DNA of 64,000 nt from Labilibaculum sp. K2S (lineage in GTDB: Bacteria > Bacteroidota > Bacteroidia > Bacteroidales > Marinifilaceae): the NCBI RefSeq assembly GCF_030372765.1, contig NZ_JAUCMW010000003.1, positions 186,001-250,000 on the forward strand, given 5' to 3'. Within the stretch, counting starts at the first letter, position 1, and every line of letters begins with the position of its first letter. The notes beneath the pieces were generated by a model. It did no database searches, was not told the DNA's origin, and saw only the letters and a list, made by a program, of their open reading frames with translations. Made by a program: the position numbers and the translations under genes. Of this stretch, positions 29,919-38,561 are shown piece after piece.

Positions 29919-31865
29919 ATGTGTCGATCAGTTATTTTACTATTATTTTTCCTGTTCGTTGGTTTTACTTCCAATGCACAAAAAAAATACAGTATCACTT
30001 CAAAGAGAGCGATTAAAAGCTACGAGTTGGCAGCAGAGGCTTATCGGCAGATGGATAATGCTGAAGCTTTGAATCATTTGGATGAGGCAATAAAGCAGAA
30101 CCCAAAATTTATTGAAGCATGGCTTTTTAAAGCTGATGTTTTGCACGAAACTGGCAATACAGAATCCGAAATTGAGGCCTATCTGGGGGCAATAAATATT
30201 GATGCCGGTTTTTTTCCGAATGTGCATTTTAATTTGGGGAATGCCTATCTGAAAATCGGAGAATATCAAAAGGCATTAACGAAATACGAAGAGTTTCTGT
30301 CACTTTCAAACAGTTCCGACAGAAATAGAAGGTTGGCAGAAAAAAGACTGGAAAGTTGCCGGTTTGCGATCAAGTCGATAGCAAATCCTGTCGATTTTAA
30401 ACCGGTAAACCTTGGTGATAATGTGAATTCCGAATTTGATGAGTATTGGCCCAGCCTTACGGCAGATGAGAAATTGCTGGTATTTACGCGATTGCTGTCA
30501 GGGAAAAAAGAGGGTGCGGAGGTGAAAATTAAGAGACAGGAAGATTTTTATGTATCCCGCCAAAACGATAGTTTATGGATGCCTGCTGAACCATTATCCT
30601 TAGTTATCAATACGGATAAGAACGAAGGAGCTCAAAGCATTACAGCAGATGGAAAATACATGTATTTTACGGCCTGTGATCGTGCCAACGGATATGGCCG
30701 GTGCGATATTTACTATTCAGTTCGGGAAGGAGATGTTTGGTCGGCACCAATAAATGTTGGCAAACCGATTAATTCAAAAGATTGGGAAGCTCAACCTAGC
30801 ATATCTGCTGACGGACGGGAATTGTATTTTGTGAGCAACCGAAAATCAGGAAAAGGGAAAATGGATATTTGGCATTCCAGATTGATTGAAACTCTGGAAG
30901 ATGGAAAGCAACGATGGACACAGCCGGCTAATCTTGCTGTTAATACTGCAGACAATGAAATGTCACCCTTTATTCATGCTGGAAACCAGTATCTGGTTTT
31001 TTCTTCGGATGGGATGACCGGAATGGGAGCTTATGACTTGTTTAAGACAGAACGGGATAAAGATGGGAAATGGAGCAAGCCCGAAAATTTAGGATACCCA
31101 ATTAATACGTATACTGATGAAATTGGATTGGTGATTAATGCCAAGGGGGACAAGGCCTATTTTTCTTCAGACAGGATGAAAGGCAAAGGGAAGGATATTT
31201 TTAGTTTTGATATGCCTGCAGAATTACAGCCGCCATCGGCATCATGGTTAAAAGGAATTGTGCTTGATGCCAGTTCGCACAAACCGGTGTCAGCATCTGT
31301 GCTGTTAATAGATTTAATGACGAAAGATACAATTACCCAAATCAAATCGGATCGTAAGGACGGAAGCTATTTGGTTTGTTTGCCTTCGGATAGAGAATAT
31401 ATTTTTTCTGCTGAGGCCGATGATTATCTTTTTTATTCCAAACATTTTGAGATGTTGAATGATCAGGGGAAATCGACTCCACAACAATTAGATATCTTTT
31501 TAGATAAGATTGAAAAAGGAAAAGAAATCGTACTTCGGAATGTGTTTTTTGATATCGACTCCTGGGATATTTTATCGAAATCTGAAATTGAATTGACCCG
31601 CTTGTATGATCTGTTGGCAGCTTATCCTAAATTAAAAATTGAAATTGCCGGTCATACCGATAATACCGGAACTGAAGATTACAATCTGAACCTTTCCAAT
31701 AACCGGGCAAAGGCGGTTTGCGATTATTTAATTTCAAAAGGAATAGACGCAGCACGATTAAGCTTTAAAGGATACGGTGCTTCACATCCTATTGCGGACA
31801 ATGAAACGGAAGAGGGACGAAGTTTAAATCGAAGAACAGAATTCAAAGTTATTGAAAATCAATAA
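29919..31865 (+). CDS. OmpA family protein with TPR and PD40 propeller
   Basis: A 648-residue envelope protein: Sec signal peptide (MCRSVILLLFFLFVGFTSNA), TPR repeats (about 30-140), a WD40-like PD40 propeller (about 165-440, repeated 'YFSSDR/SADGRELYFVSN' strands), a carboxypeptidase-regulatory-like beta domain (about 445-530) and a C-terminal OmpA peptidoglycan-binding domain (FDIDSWDILSKSEIELTRL, IAGHTDNTGTEDYN, NRAKAVCDYL, NRRTEF). This architecture is common in Bacteroidota, where relatives accompany gliding or type IX secretion proteins, though no PorP partner is present here. An alternative start at 29901 adds six residues; codons further upstream overlap the nuclease gene. Confidence 0.88.
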   Translation: MCRSVILLLFFLFVGFTSNAQKKYSITSKRAIKSYELAAEAYRQMDNAEALNHLDEAIKQNPKFIEAWLFKADVLHETGNTESEIEAYLGAINIDAGFFPNVHFNLGNAYLKIGEYQKALTKYEEFLSLSNSSDRNRRLAEKRLESCRFAIKSIANPVDFKPVNLGDNVNSEFDEYWPSLTADEKLLVFTRLLSGKKEGAEVKIKRQEDFYVSRQNDSLWMPAEPLSLVINTDKNEGAQSITADGKYMYFTACDRANGYGRCDIYYSVREGDVWSAPINVGKPINSKDWEAQPSISADGRELYFVSNRKSGKGKMDIWHSRLIETLEDGKQRWTQPANLAVNTADNEMSPFIHAGNQYLVFSSDGMTGMGAYDLFKTERDKDGKWSKPENLGYPINTYTDEIGLVINAKGDKAYFSSDRMKGKGKDIFSFDMPAELQPPSASWLKGIVLDASSHKPVSASVLLIDLMTKDTITQIKSDRKDGSYLVCLPSDREYIFSAEADDYLFYSKHFEMLNDQGKSTPQQLDIFLDKIEKGKEIVLRNVFFDIDSWDILSKSEIELTRLYDLLAAYPKLKIEIAGHTDNTGTEDYNLNLSNNRAKAVCDYLISKGIDAARLSFKGYGASHPIADNETEEGRSLNRRTEFKVIENQ

Positions 31866-31876
31866 TAACCAATAAA

Positions 31877-33037
31877 ATGAAACCGATATATCTTGATTAC
31901 AATGCGACTACACCTATCGCACCTGAAGTTGCTGATGCAATGATTCCGTATTTAAAAGGTTTTTTTGGCAATCCGTCAAGCTCACATTTTTATGGACGGC
32001 AATGCAAAGAGGCTGTAGATAAGGCAAGAAAACAAGTAGCAGCATTGCTGAATTGTGATGCTGAAGAATTGATATTTACCAGTGGTGGTTCTGAGTCGAA
32101 TAATTATGCATTAAAAGGCTATGCTTTTGCAAATCAGGATAAAGGCAAACATATTATCACATCTTCTATCGAGCATCCGGCAGTTACAGAGGTATGTAAA
32201 TTCCTGGAGACACAAGGGTTCGACGTTACCTATCTGCCGGTTGATGAAACAGGACGGGTACAATTGCCTGATGTGAAAAAGGCCATTCGATCAGATACTA
32301 TTTTAATTTCGATTATGTATGCTAATAACGAGGTGGGAACTTTACAGCCTGTTTCTGAAATTTCGAAATTGGCGAAGCAAAATAATATCATTGTCCACTC
32401 CGATTGTGCTCAGGCAGTTGGTAAAGTGCCTGTTAATATTCAGGAACTGGGTGTTGATTTGCTGACTCTTGCAGGTCATAAATTCTATGGTCCGAAGGGA
32501 ATTGGAGCCTTGTACATTCGCGAGGGAATCAAATTGCAGAAATTGATTCACGGTGCAGATCATGAAAGGAATTTACGGGCAGGAACCGAAAATGTATTGG
32601 AAATTATTGGTTTGGGAAAAGCCGCCGAATTGGCCATGGAGGAGGAAGACAAACGAATGAGACATGAAAAGAATTTGATTCGGATTTTGCGCAGGAACTT
32701 ATCTAAACTTTCAGATGTTCAGTTTAATGGGAATAACGATTTTTGTTTGCCAAATACCTTAAGTGTTTCCTTTAAAAAAATTCAGGTAAACGAGATTTTA
32801 AGTCGGTTGAAAAATGTGGCTGCATCAGCGGGTGCTGCATGTCATACTGATTGTGTGAATGTTTCCGCAACACTGGATGCTATGAAAGTTCCTTTGGAAT
32901 ATGCAATGGGTACAATTCGCTTTTCTGTGGGCAGATATACCACTAAAACAGAAATCGATTTGGCTTCAAATGAAATAATTGAGGTGATTAAAAGTTTACG
33001 CAGAGATGCCAATCAAAAGAAAAGCAACCCAATGTAA
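31877..33037 (+). CDS. Cysteine desulfurase / selenocysteine lyase-like protein
   Basis: A 386-residue class V aminotransferase-fold PLP enzyme. It starts YLDYNATTPIAPEV, binds PLP through Lys202 (AGHKFYGPKG), and its catalytic cysteine is Cys322 in SAGAACHTDC. That loop, with GTIRFSVGRYTTKTEIDLAS after it, resembles selenocysteine lyases (SCLY) and short-loop NifS proteins more than IscS (usual SGSACTS). It would take sulfur or selenium from cysteine or selenocysteine. No iscU, sufU or selenium genes are adjacent; the gene follows the OmpA-like gene by 11 bases. The exact substrate stays open. Confidence 0.85.
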   Translation: MKPIYLDYNATTPIAPEVADAMIPYLKGFFGNPSSSHFYGRQCKEAVDKARKQVAALLNCDAEELIFTSGGSESNNYALKGYAFANQDKGKHIITSSIEHPAVTEVCKFLETQGFDVTYLPVDETGRVQLPDVKKAIRSDTILISIMYANNEVGTLQPVSEISKLAKQNNIIVHSDCAQAVGKVPVNIQELGVDLLTLAGHKFYGPKGIGALYIREGIKLQKLIHGADHERNLRAGTENVLEIIGLGKAAELAMEEEDKRMRHEKNLIRILRRNLSKLSDVQFNGNNDFCLPNTLSVSFKKIQVNEILSRLKNVAASAGAACHTDCVNVSATLDAMKVPLEYAMGTIRFSVGRYTTKTEIDLASNEIIEVIKSLRRDANQKKSNPM

Positions 33038-33051
33038 AACAATTTAATTAT

Positions 33052-33173
33052 TTGAAACGTCCATGTCAAAGGTATTTTGATGCACAAGGACAAGATTATT
33101 GGTTCATGGTAATCCCGAAAGCTTTCACGACCATCTAATCATAAAATAAAAATTATAAACAGATAAAAAACGC
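33052..33173 (+). repeat. Dispersed repeat with micro-ORF, copy 1
   Basis: This segment matches 46089-46186. Shared parts are TGAAACG, CCATGT, TTATTGGTTCATGGTAA, CCATCT and the AT-rich tail CATAAAATAAAAA with TATAAACAGAT. A frame from TTG 33052 to TAA 33138 reads LKRPCQRYFDAQGQDYWFMV and eight more residues; in the other copy it is MKRPCKKCYTQGDDYWFMVS plus two. The end of the repeat overlaps the last codons of the minus-strand gene ending at 33153. Confidence 0.5.
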
Positions 33174-33701
33174 ATTTCCACTGGCTAATAATTCTTCAGC
33201 TTTGGAAATGGTGTTTTTTTTAACCAAGCTGTTTAGCCAAGGCAGATTGCCTTTTTTTTTGCGCAATTTTGCTTTGGAGTACCAATCTTTAGGATAGGAA
33301 ATTATGGATGGAGTTCCTTGCTTCCCATATTCCGGATAGGATTTATAGTAGATATCACTAATGCCAACAATTAATTGGTCTTCCGCACTGTGAATTGAAA
33401 GTGTAAAATGCATTTCAATCTGGAAAACGGAAGGTCTTTCGCTTAAAGAAATAGGAACCCAGCCTTTGTATCGAAATTCGCCTGAATGTGAATTAATATA
33501 TTCGATCTTACCATTTACGTGATCAGGAAATGAGGAAATCCATTCTCGAATTTGCTGATCTGTTATTGCTGTTTGCAGATATTTTGTTTCCAAACTTATA
33601 TTTCCATCATCATCTAAAAATAAGTCGATGTTCTTTTTTTGTTGGGCAATTATGAATGAGCTAAAAGCAAAGGACAGTATAAGAAGGAAGATTTTTTTCA
33701 T
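33153..33701 (-). CDS. Secreted protein, DUF4468-like
   Basis: A 182-residue protein with a Sec signal peptide (MKKIFLLILSFAFSSFIIA) and no further membrane segment. The middle (about 45-130, from AITDQQIREWISSFPD to VGISDIYYKSYPEYG) has the alternating strands and 'W.....' opening seen in DUF4468-type proteins with a TBP-like fold; this match is from memory and weak. The start was set at 33701 because the 15 codons above it lack signal character. Its last codons lie in a dispersed repeat. Function unknown. Confidence 0.6.
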   Translation of the reverse strand: MKKIFLLILSFAFSSFIIAQQKKNIDLFLDDDGNISLETKYLQTAITDQQIREWISSFPDHVNGKIEYINSHSGEFRYKGWVPISLSERPSVFQIEMHFTLSIHSAEDQLIVGISDIYYKSYPEYGKQGTPSIISYPKDWYSKAKLRKKKGNLPWLNSLVKKNTISKAEELLASGNAFFICL

Positions 33702-34020
33702 AATGTGTAGTTTAAGAATTGAACATACTATTTGAGTTCGTCTCATTTTTTAATTTAATCCTTTTTATTGATTTTTCAAAAGGAATAGTTTTCCTTACAA
33801 TTAAGTTGTAAGCCCTTGTTTGAGGGTAATCAGATAAATAAGGGCTTGTTGTTATGTTCAATGTAAAGAAAATGGCACATTTGACACTTGTTTTATTATA
33901 CCTATTACAATATTTTTACTTGTGTAGTGAAGGTTTAAATTCCTTCAATTTTCATATTTGGCTTGATAAGTTTCAGCTCTTTTTAAGTTGCAAGTATGGT
34001 TTAGTTGTTAGTAATTAAAA

Positions 34021-34045
34021 GAGGGGCTTTGCCCCTTTTTTATTT
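34021..34045. terminator. Orphan terminator
   Basis: GAGGGGC-TTT-GCCCCTT followed by T on the plus strand, and preceded by an A run. No plus-strand gene ends within 980 bases upstream. A second inverted repeat, TAAGCCCTT/AAGGGCTT (33809-33847), is nearby. The 470-base gap between 33702 and 34173 has no visible gene; a short transcript ending here is possible. Confidence 0.6.
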
Positions 34046-34173
34046 TACGATATTTATTCTCCTCTAAATAATTTATAAATCTTTCATTTTAAGTGATGAA
34101 TCATTCTGTTTATTGACAGGGTATGTCTAATTTTGTTACTCTTCACTGTTTTTATAGCCAAAGAAAGATTTTC

Positions 34174-37100
34174 ATGACACATATATATTCTCTGAACAGA
34201 TTGTTTATTATTCTTATTCTCCTCGGAAGTAATTTTTTTGTCTCGGCACAAAATATTTCTTTGGAAGAAGATAGGTTGGTTGATAGATTGTCTCAACCCA
34301 ATATCTGGGCAGATTCCATTTTCTCGACTTTAAGTGATGACGAGAGAATCGCTCAATTGTTTATGCTTGCAGCATACTCAAATAAAGGAAATGATGAATC
34401 TGAGAGAATTGCCGGCTTAGTGAGTAAATATCAAATTGGAGGAATTATATTTTTTCAAGGAGAACCGGGAAAGCAAGCCGAGTTGACAAATAGGTATCAA
34501 GATTTGGCAAAGGTTCCTCTTTGGATTGGAATGGATGCAGAGATTGGACTTGGATCGAGATTAAAACAAACAATAAGTTACCCAAGGCAAATTATGCTGG
34601 GTGCAATTCAGGATAATGAATTGATTTTCCAGTTGGGAAAACAGATCGGTAAAGAGTGCAACAGGCTTGGTGTTCATGTGAATTTCTCACCCGTAATGGA
34701 TGTGAATAATAATCCGCGAAATCCGGTAATTAATAGCCGTTCCTTTGGCGAGGATCGTTACAATGTAACCAACAAATCGTATGCTTTTGCTTCAGGAATG
34801 CAGAAATCAGGAATTATTGCTGTAGGCAAACATTTCCCAGGCCACGGAGATACCGAAACCGATTCGCATTTTGATCTTCCTTTGGTAGATCATCCTATTG
34901 AAAGACTTGATTCTATTGAACTATTTCCATTCCGTCGTTTAATAAATAATGGTTTGGGGGGGATTATGGTTTCTCATTTAAATGTACCGGCGCTTGATCC
35001 TTTGCAAAAAGTAGCGACACTTTCCCTCCCTATCGTTTCACAATTGCTGAAAGAGGAAATGGGTTTTAAAGGTTTGGTATTTACGGATGCTTTAAATATG
35101 GAAGGCGTTCGTAAATTTTATCCGAAGGGTGTGGTTGATGCTAAGGCTTTGGTTGCGGGTAATGATGTTCTTCTTTTTACTGAAGACGTTGCAATAGCAA
35201 TTAAAGAGATTAAATTGGCACTTAAAAGCGGTGAGCTTTCCTGGGATGATATCAACGAGAAGTGTTTGAAAATTTTGAAAGCAAAGTATTGGCTCAATTT
35301 GAATGAGTACAAGCCAATTGATCAAAATAGACTATGGTCAGGATTAAATACACAGCAAGGATTTATTTTAAGACGAAAGTTGACCGAGAAGGCAATTACA
35401 TTAGTGAAAAATGATGATCAGTTGTTGCCATTAAAACGATTGGATACCCTGAAGATTGCTTCTGTTGCTATGGGTGTCCCTATCCGAAACAGATTTCAGG
35501 AATATCTTGGCAGGTATGCAGATATAGATTTTTTTCAGATTGGGAAAAGCGTTTCGATTGAAAGTTATTATCAATTATTGAAAAAGCTTGATAAATACAA
35601 TTTGGTGATTGTAAGTAAGCACGACAGCGATATGCGGGCATCAAAAAATTTTGGAATTACGAATCAAACCATTGAATTTCTTTCTGAGCTTTCAAAAAAC
35701 AAGAAGGTGATTTTTGATCTGTTTGCAAACCCTTATGGTTTGGATTTATACGAAGGGACTGATCGGTTAAAAGGAATTTTGGTTTCGTATGAAGATAACA
35801 TAGAAACTCAAATGGCTTCATCGCAAATTATTTTTGGTGGCTTGGCTTCTCAGGGACACTTGCCGGTTACAGTTAATGAACGCTTTCCGGTTGGCACTGG
35901 TTTTGAAACCAAACACAACCGTCTGGGTTTCTCTTTGCCCGAACAAGTTGAATTAAATACACTTAAATTGAATGTTATTGATTCGATAGTAAATGATGCC
36001 ATTAAAAAAAAAGCAACCCCAGGCTGTCAGATCCTGATAGCTAGAAAAGGAAAGGTTGTATTTCATAAATCATACGGTCATTATACCTACAAAGGAAAAG
36101 TTGAAGTTCGTAATCCTGATATTTATGATTTAGCGTCACTAACAAAGATTACAGCTACACTTCCGGCACTAATGCAGTTAAGTGATGAAGGTTGGATTAA
36201 TGTGGATCATACATTGGGTGAGTATTTTTCAAAAGCCAAAGGAACCAATAAGGATACTTTGATTTTAAAGAAAATATTAGCTCATGAAGCTAGATTGTTG
36301 AGTTATAAGCCATTTCAATGGGAGGCTGTTGATTCTTCAAGCTTCGATGGAGATTTATTTAGTCGGAACTATTCGAAACGTTATAGTCTCAAAGTGGCTG
36401 ATAATTTGTATTTAGATAAAAATTATAAATTTAGAGAGGGAATCTTTTCCCATCAGGTTTCAGAGGAATACCCGGTTCAAGTTGCTAATAATATGTTTGT
36501 TAATAAAGGATATCATGATACGATAATCAATCAGGTACTTGCATCAGAATTGAGAGAATCAAATGGATACAAATACAGTGACCTTGGTTTTATTATGATG
36601 GGAGAGATGATTAAGGATATTTCCGGTGAAAGTTTGGATGGCTATGTGAAAAGACATTTATACGACATGCTGGGAGCCTCAAGTTTGGGTTATTATCCTT
36701 TAAAGCGCTTCAGTATCGATCGAATTGTACCAACACAAGATGATAAGTTCTTTAGAAAGCAGTGGGTTAGAGCTTATGTGCACGATCCAACAGCTGCAAT
36801 GCTTGGTGGTGTTTCCGGGCATGCAGGAATGTTTGGTAATGCTGGCGATCTGGCAAAACTGGCACAAATGTATCTTCAGGAAGGAACTTATGGCGGTGAA
36901 ACCTATATAAGTGCTGAAACGATGAATCGATTTACTGCACGTGCCTACCCAAATTCAGAAAACAGAAGAGGAATTGGTTTCGATAAACCTTTTTACGATC
37001 CCGAAGAAAAAGGTGGTCCAACATGCAGTGAGGCTTCCGAATTAAGTTACGGACATACCGGTTTTACCGGCACTATGATTTGGATTGATCCCAAATATGA

Positions 37101-37284
37101 TTTGTTGTATATTTTTCTGTCGAACCGAATTTGTCCTGATGAATCAAATACTAAACTGATGGAGATGGATGTGCGGACTAAAATTCAGGAACAGATATAT
37201 AAGTCAATGATTGAAGAGGAGAAAGTCGACCCGGAATTCAGAACATTACCCTTTTCACCATTTGGAAAAGGGATGTTTTATTAG
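34174..37284 (+). CDS. GH3 (NagZ-type) glycosidase fused to serine beta-lactamase-like domain
   Basis: A secreted 1036-residue fusion with a signal peptide at about 1-25. Residues 45-400 are a GH3 beta-N-acetylhexosaminidase: KHFPGHGDTETDSH near residue 218 holds the NagZ His/Asp acid-base pair, and Asp305 in FTDALNMEG is the expected nucleophile. A GH3 C-domain-like region follows (about 420-590). Residues 600-1030 are a class C beta-lactamase/DD-peptidase fold: Ser655-xx-Lys658 in ASLTKI, the Tyr motif in YKYSDLG, and His961-Thr-Gly in GHTGFTG. The protein could trim both glycan and peptide parts of muropeptides. The start at 34174 is preferred over 34123 because it starts the signal peptide. 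Its 3' end overlaps the CYTH gene by 30 bases, tail to tail. Confidence 0.92.
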   Translation: MTHIYSLNRLFIILILLGSNFFVSAQNISLEEDRLVDRLSQPNIWADSIFSTLSDDERIAQLFMLAAYSNKGNDESERIAGLVSKYQIGGIIFFQGEPGKQAELTNRYQDLAKVPLWIGMDAEIGLGSRLKQTISYPRQIMLGAIQDNELIFQLGKQIGKECNRLGVHVNFSPVMDVNNNPRNPVINSRSFGEDRYNVTNKSYAFASGMQKSGIIAVGKHFPGHGDTETDSHFDLPLVDHPIERLDSIELFPFRRLINNGLGGIMVSHLNVPALDPLQKVATLSLPIVSQLLKEEMGFKGLVFTDALNMEGVRKFYPKGVVDAKALVAGNDVLLFTEDVAIAIKEIKLALKSGELSWDDINEKCLKILKAKYWLNLNEYKPIDQNRLWSGLNTQQGFILRRKLTEKAITLVKNDDQLLPLKRLDTLKIASVAMGVPIRNRFQEYLGRYADIDFFQIGKSVSIESYYQLLKKLDKYNLVIVSKHDSDMRASKNFGITNQTIEFLSELSKNKKVIFDLFANPYGLDLYEGTDRLKGILVSYEDNIETQMASSQIIFGGLASQGHLPVTVNERFPVGTGFETKHNRLGFSLPEQVELNTLKLNVIDSIVNDAIKKKATPGCQILIARKGKVVFHKSYGHYTYKGKVEVRNPDIYDLASLTKITATLPALMQLSDEGWINVDHTLGEYFSKAKGTNKDTLILKKILAHEARLLSYKPFQWEAVDSSSFDGDLFSRNYSKRYSLKVADNLYLDKNYKFREGIFSHQVSEEYPVQVANNMFVNKGYHDTIINQVLASELRESNGYKYSDLGFIMMGEMIKDISGESLDGYVKRHLYDMLGASSLGYYPLKRFSIDRIVPTQDDKFFRKQWVRAYVHDPTAAMLGGVSGHAGMFGNAGDLAKLAQMYLQEGTYGGETYISAETMNRFTARAYPNSENRRGIGFDKPFYDPEEKGGPTCSEASELSYGHTGFTGTMIWIDPKYDLLYIFLSNRICPDESNTKLMEMDVRTKIQEQIYKSMIEEEKVDPEFRTLPFSPFGKGMFY

Positions 37285-37713
37285 TTCTACATTTAAATAT
37301 TTACTTTCATTTGTGACTTCCCGATCAATCCATTGTGGCAACTCAAATTTCTCGTTTTCAGAATTGAGTTCAATTTCAGCTACAATTAAACCCTTGTTGT
37401 CGCCTTCAAATACGTCTATTTCCCAGAATAAATTATCTTGAGGAATCACGAATCGTGTTTTTTCGATCTTCGAATCACAAAGAACTAAAAGATCTTGAGC
37501 ATCTTTCATCGGAATCTCATATTCAAATTCAGATCTGCTCAACGGATCACTTCCGGTTTTGATGGTTAAAAAAGATTGATCTCCTGCAATTCTAATTCGC
37601 AAACTTTTATCCGGATCACTCCAAATATATCCTTGAATAAGTTTCTTTCCCTCTTGAGGAAGATCTGGTAAGTTTGATTTTATGAGGAACTTTCGTTCTA
37701 TTTCTATAGGCAT
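37255..37713 (-). CDS. CYTH domain protein (triphosphatase family)
   Basis: A 152-residue CYTH protein. It begins PIEIERKFLI, giving the diagnostic ExExK motif, followed by the charged strand residues RIRIAGDQSFLTIK and EFEYEIP and a late acidic strand VAEIELNSE that line the triphosphate tunnel. Bacterial relatives hydrolyse inorganic triphosphate or thiamine triphosphate with Mg2+. It lies 18 bases downstream of coaX on the same strand, and its end overlaps the convergent GH3 gene by 30 bases. The precise substrate is unknown. Confidence 0.9.
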   Translation of the reverse strand: MPIEIERKFLIKSNLPDLPQEGKKLIQGYIWSDPDKSLRIRIAGDQSFLTIKTGSDPLSRSEFEYEIPMKDAQDLLVLCDSKIEKTRFVIPQDNLFWEIDVFEGDNKGLIVAEIELNSENEKFELPQWIDREVTNESKYLNVELIKHPFSKW

Positions 37714-37731
37714 ATGCTGCTGGGGCTTGTT

Positions 37732-38499
37732 TTATTTGTAAAATTGATTTCCAACGATTTTAAGTCCGTCGAGGGTTAACATTGGCTCATGATGATCTAA
37801 ACTGTTAAGAATAGGAAGCATCACAGTGGCTAAGCCACCAGTGACAATTACCGTAGTTTTGCCTTCCATTTCCTTTTTCATACTTGTCAAGAGCGATTCT
37901 ATTAAGCCTTTGTAGCCTAGTATAATACCAGCTTGCATTGCATGAACCGTATTTTTCCCAATGCAGGAAGGCGGCACAACCAGATCGACATTTGGTAATT
38001 GAGCTGTCTTTTGAGAAAGCGATGCCATGGCAGTTTTAAGCCCGGGAGCAATTGTCACACCCAACAAATTCCCATCTGCTTTTATTACAGTAAAAGTAAG
38101 AGCAGTTCCAAAATCTACAACGATGCAATTGCCCGAATACTTGTTGTGAGCAGCAACGGCATTGGCAACTAAATCCGTTCCTATTTCATAAGGATTACTG
38201 ATTCCAATATCTAAACGCGGATACAATTCCGGACCGAGAACTAAAGCTTCCTGGTTGAACAGTTTTCGAATCATCTCACGAATAGGAAGTATCAGCGAGG
38301 GAACTACGCTACTCACAACTACCCGGTCAATCTCTTTTAAATCGATATTCCGACTCGCAAGTAAGGTTCTGTAAATGACTTCATATTCATCGGATGTTTT
38401 GTTGGCAACAGTATGAATTCTAAATTGTTCTGTCCAATGATTATTGCTGGATAAACCGCAAACTACATTTGAATTTCCTATGTCGATGGCTAAAAGCAT
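37732..38499 (-). CDS. coaX: Type III pantothenate kinase
   Basis: The 255-residue acetate-kinase-fold enzyme phosphorylates pantothenate, the first step of CoA synthesis. The phosphate-binding strand LLAIDIGNSNVVCGL, the ADP/pantothenate loop YEIGTDLVANAVAAHNKY, the VDFGTALTFTVI strand and GVTIAPGLKTAMASLSQKTA are diagnostic for CoaX. Length is typical. In many Bacteroidota coaX precedes envelope genes; here it is followed by the CYTH gene and preceded, 62 bases upstream, by a hydroxyacid dehydrogenase. Confidence 0.95.
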   Translation of the reverse strand: MLLAIDIGNSNVVCGLSSNNHWTEQFRIHTVANKTSDEYEVIYRTLLASRNIDLKEIDRVVVSSVVPSLILPIREMIRKLFNQEALVLGPELYPRLDIGISNPYEIGTDLVANAVAAHNKYSGNCIVVDFGTALTFTVIKADGNLLGVTIAPGLKTAMASLSQKTAQLPNVDLVVPPSCIGKNTVHAMQAGIILGYKGLIESLLTSMKKEMEGKTTVIVTGGLATVMLPILNSLDHHEPMLTLDGLKIVGNQFYK

Positions 38500-38561
38500 A
38501 TGTTGGATTGTATTTATTGCTAACTGCAGATAAAGGTCGGCAAAAGCTTTAAAAGAAAAGC

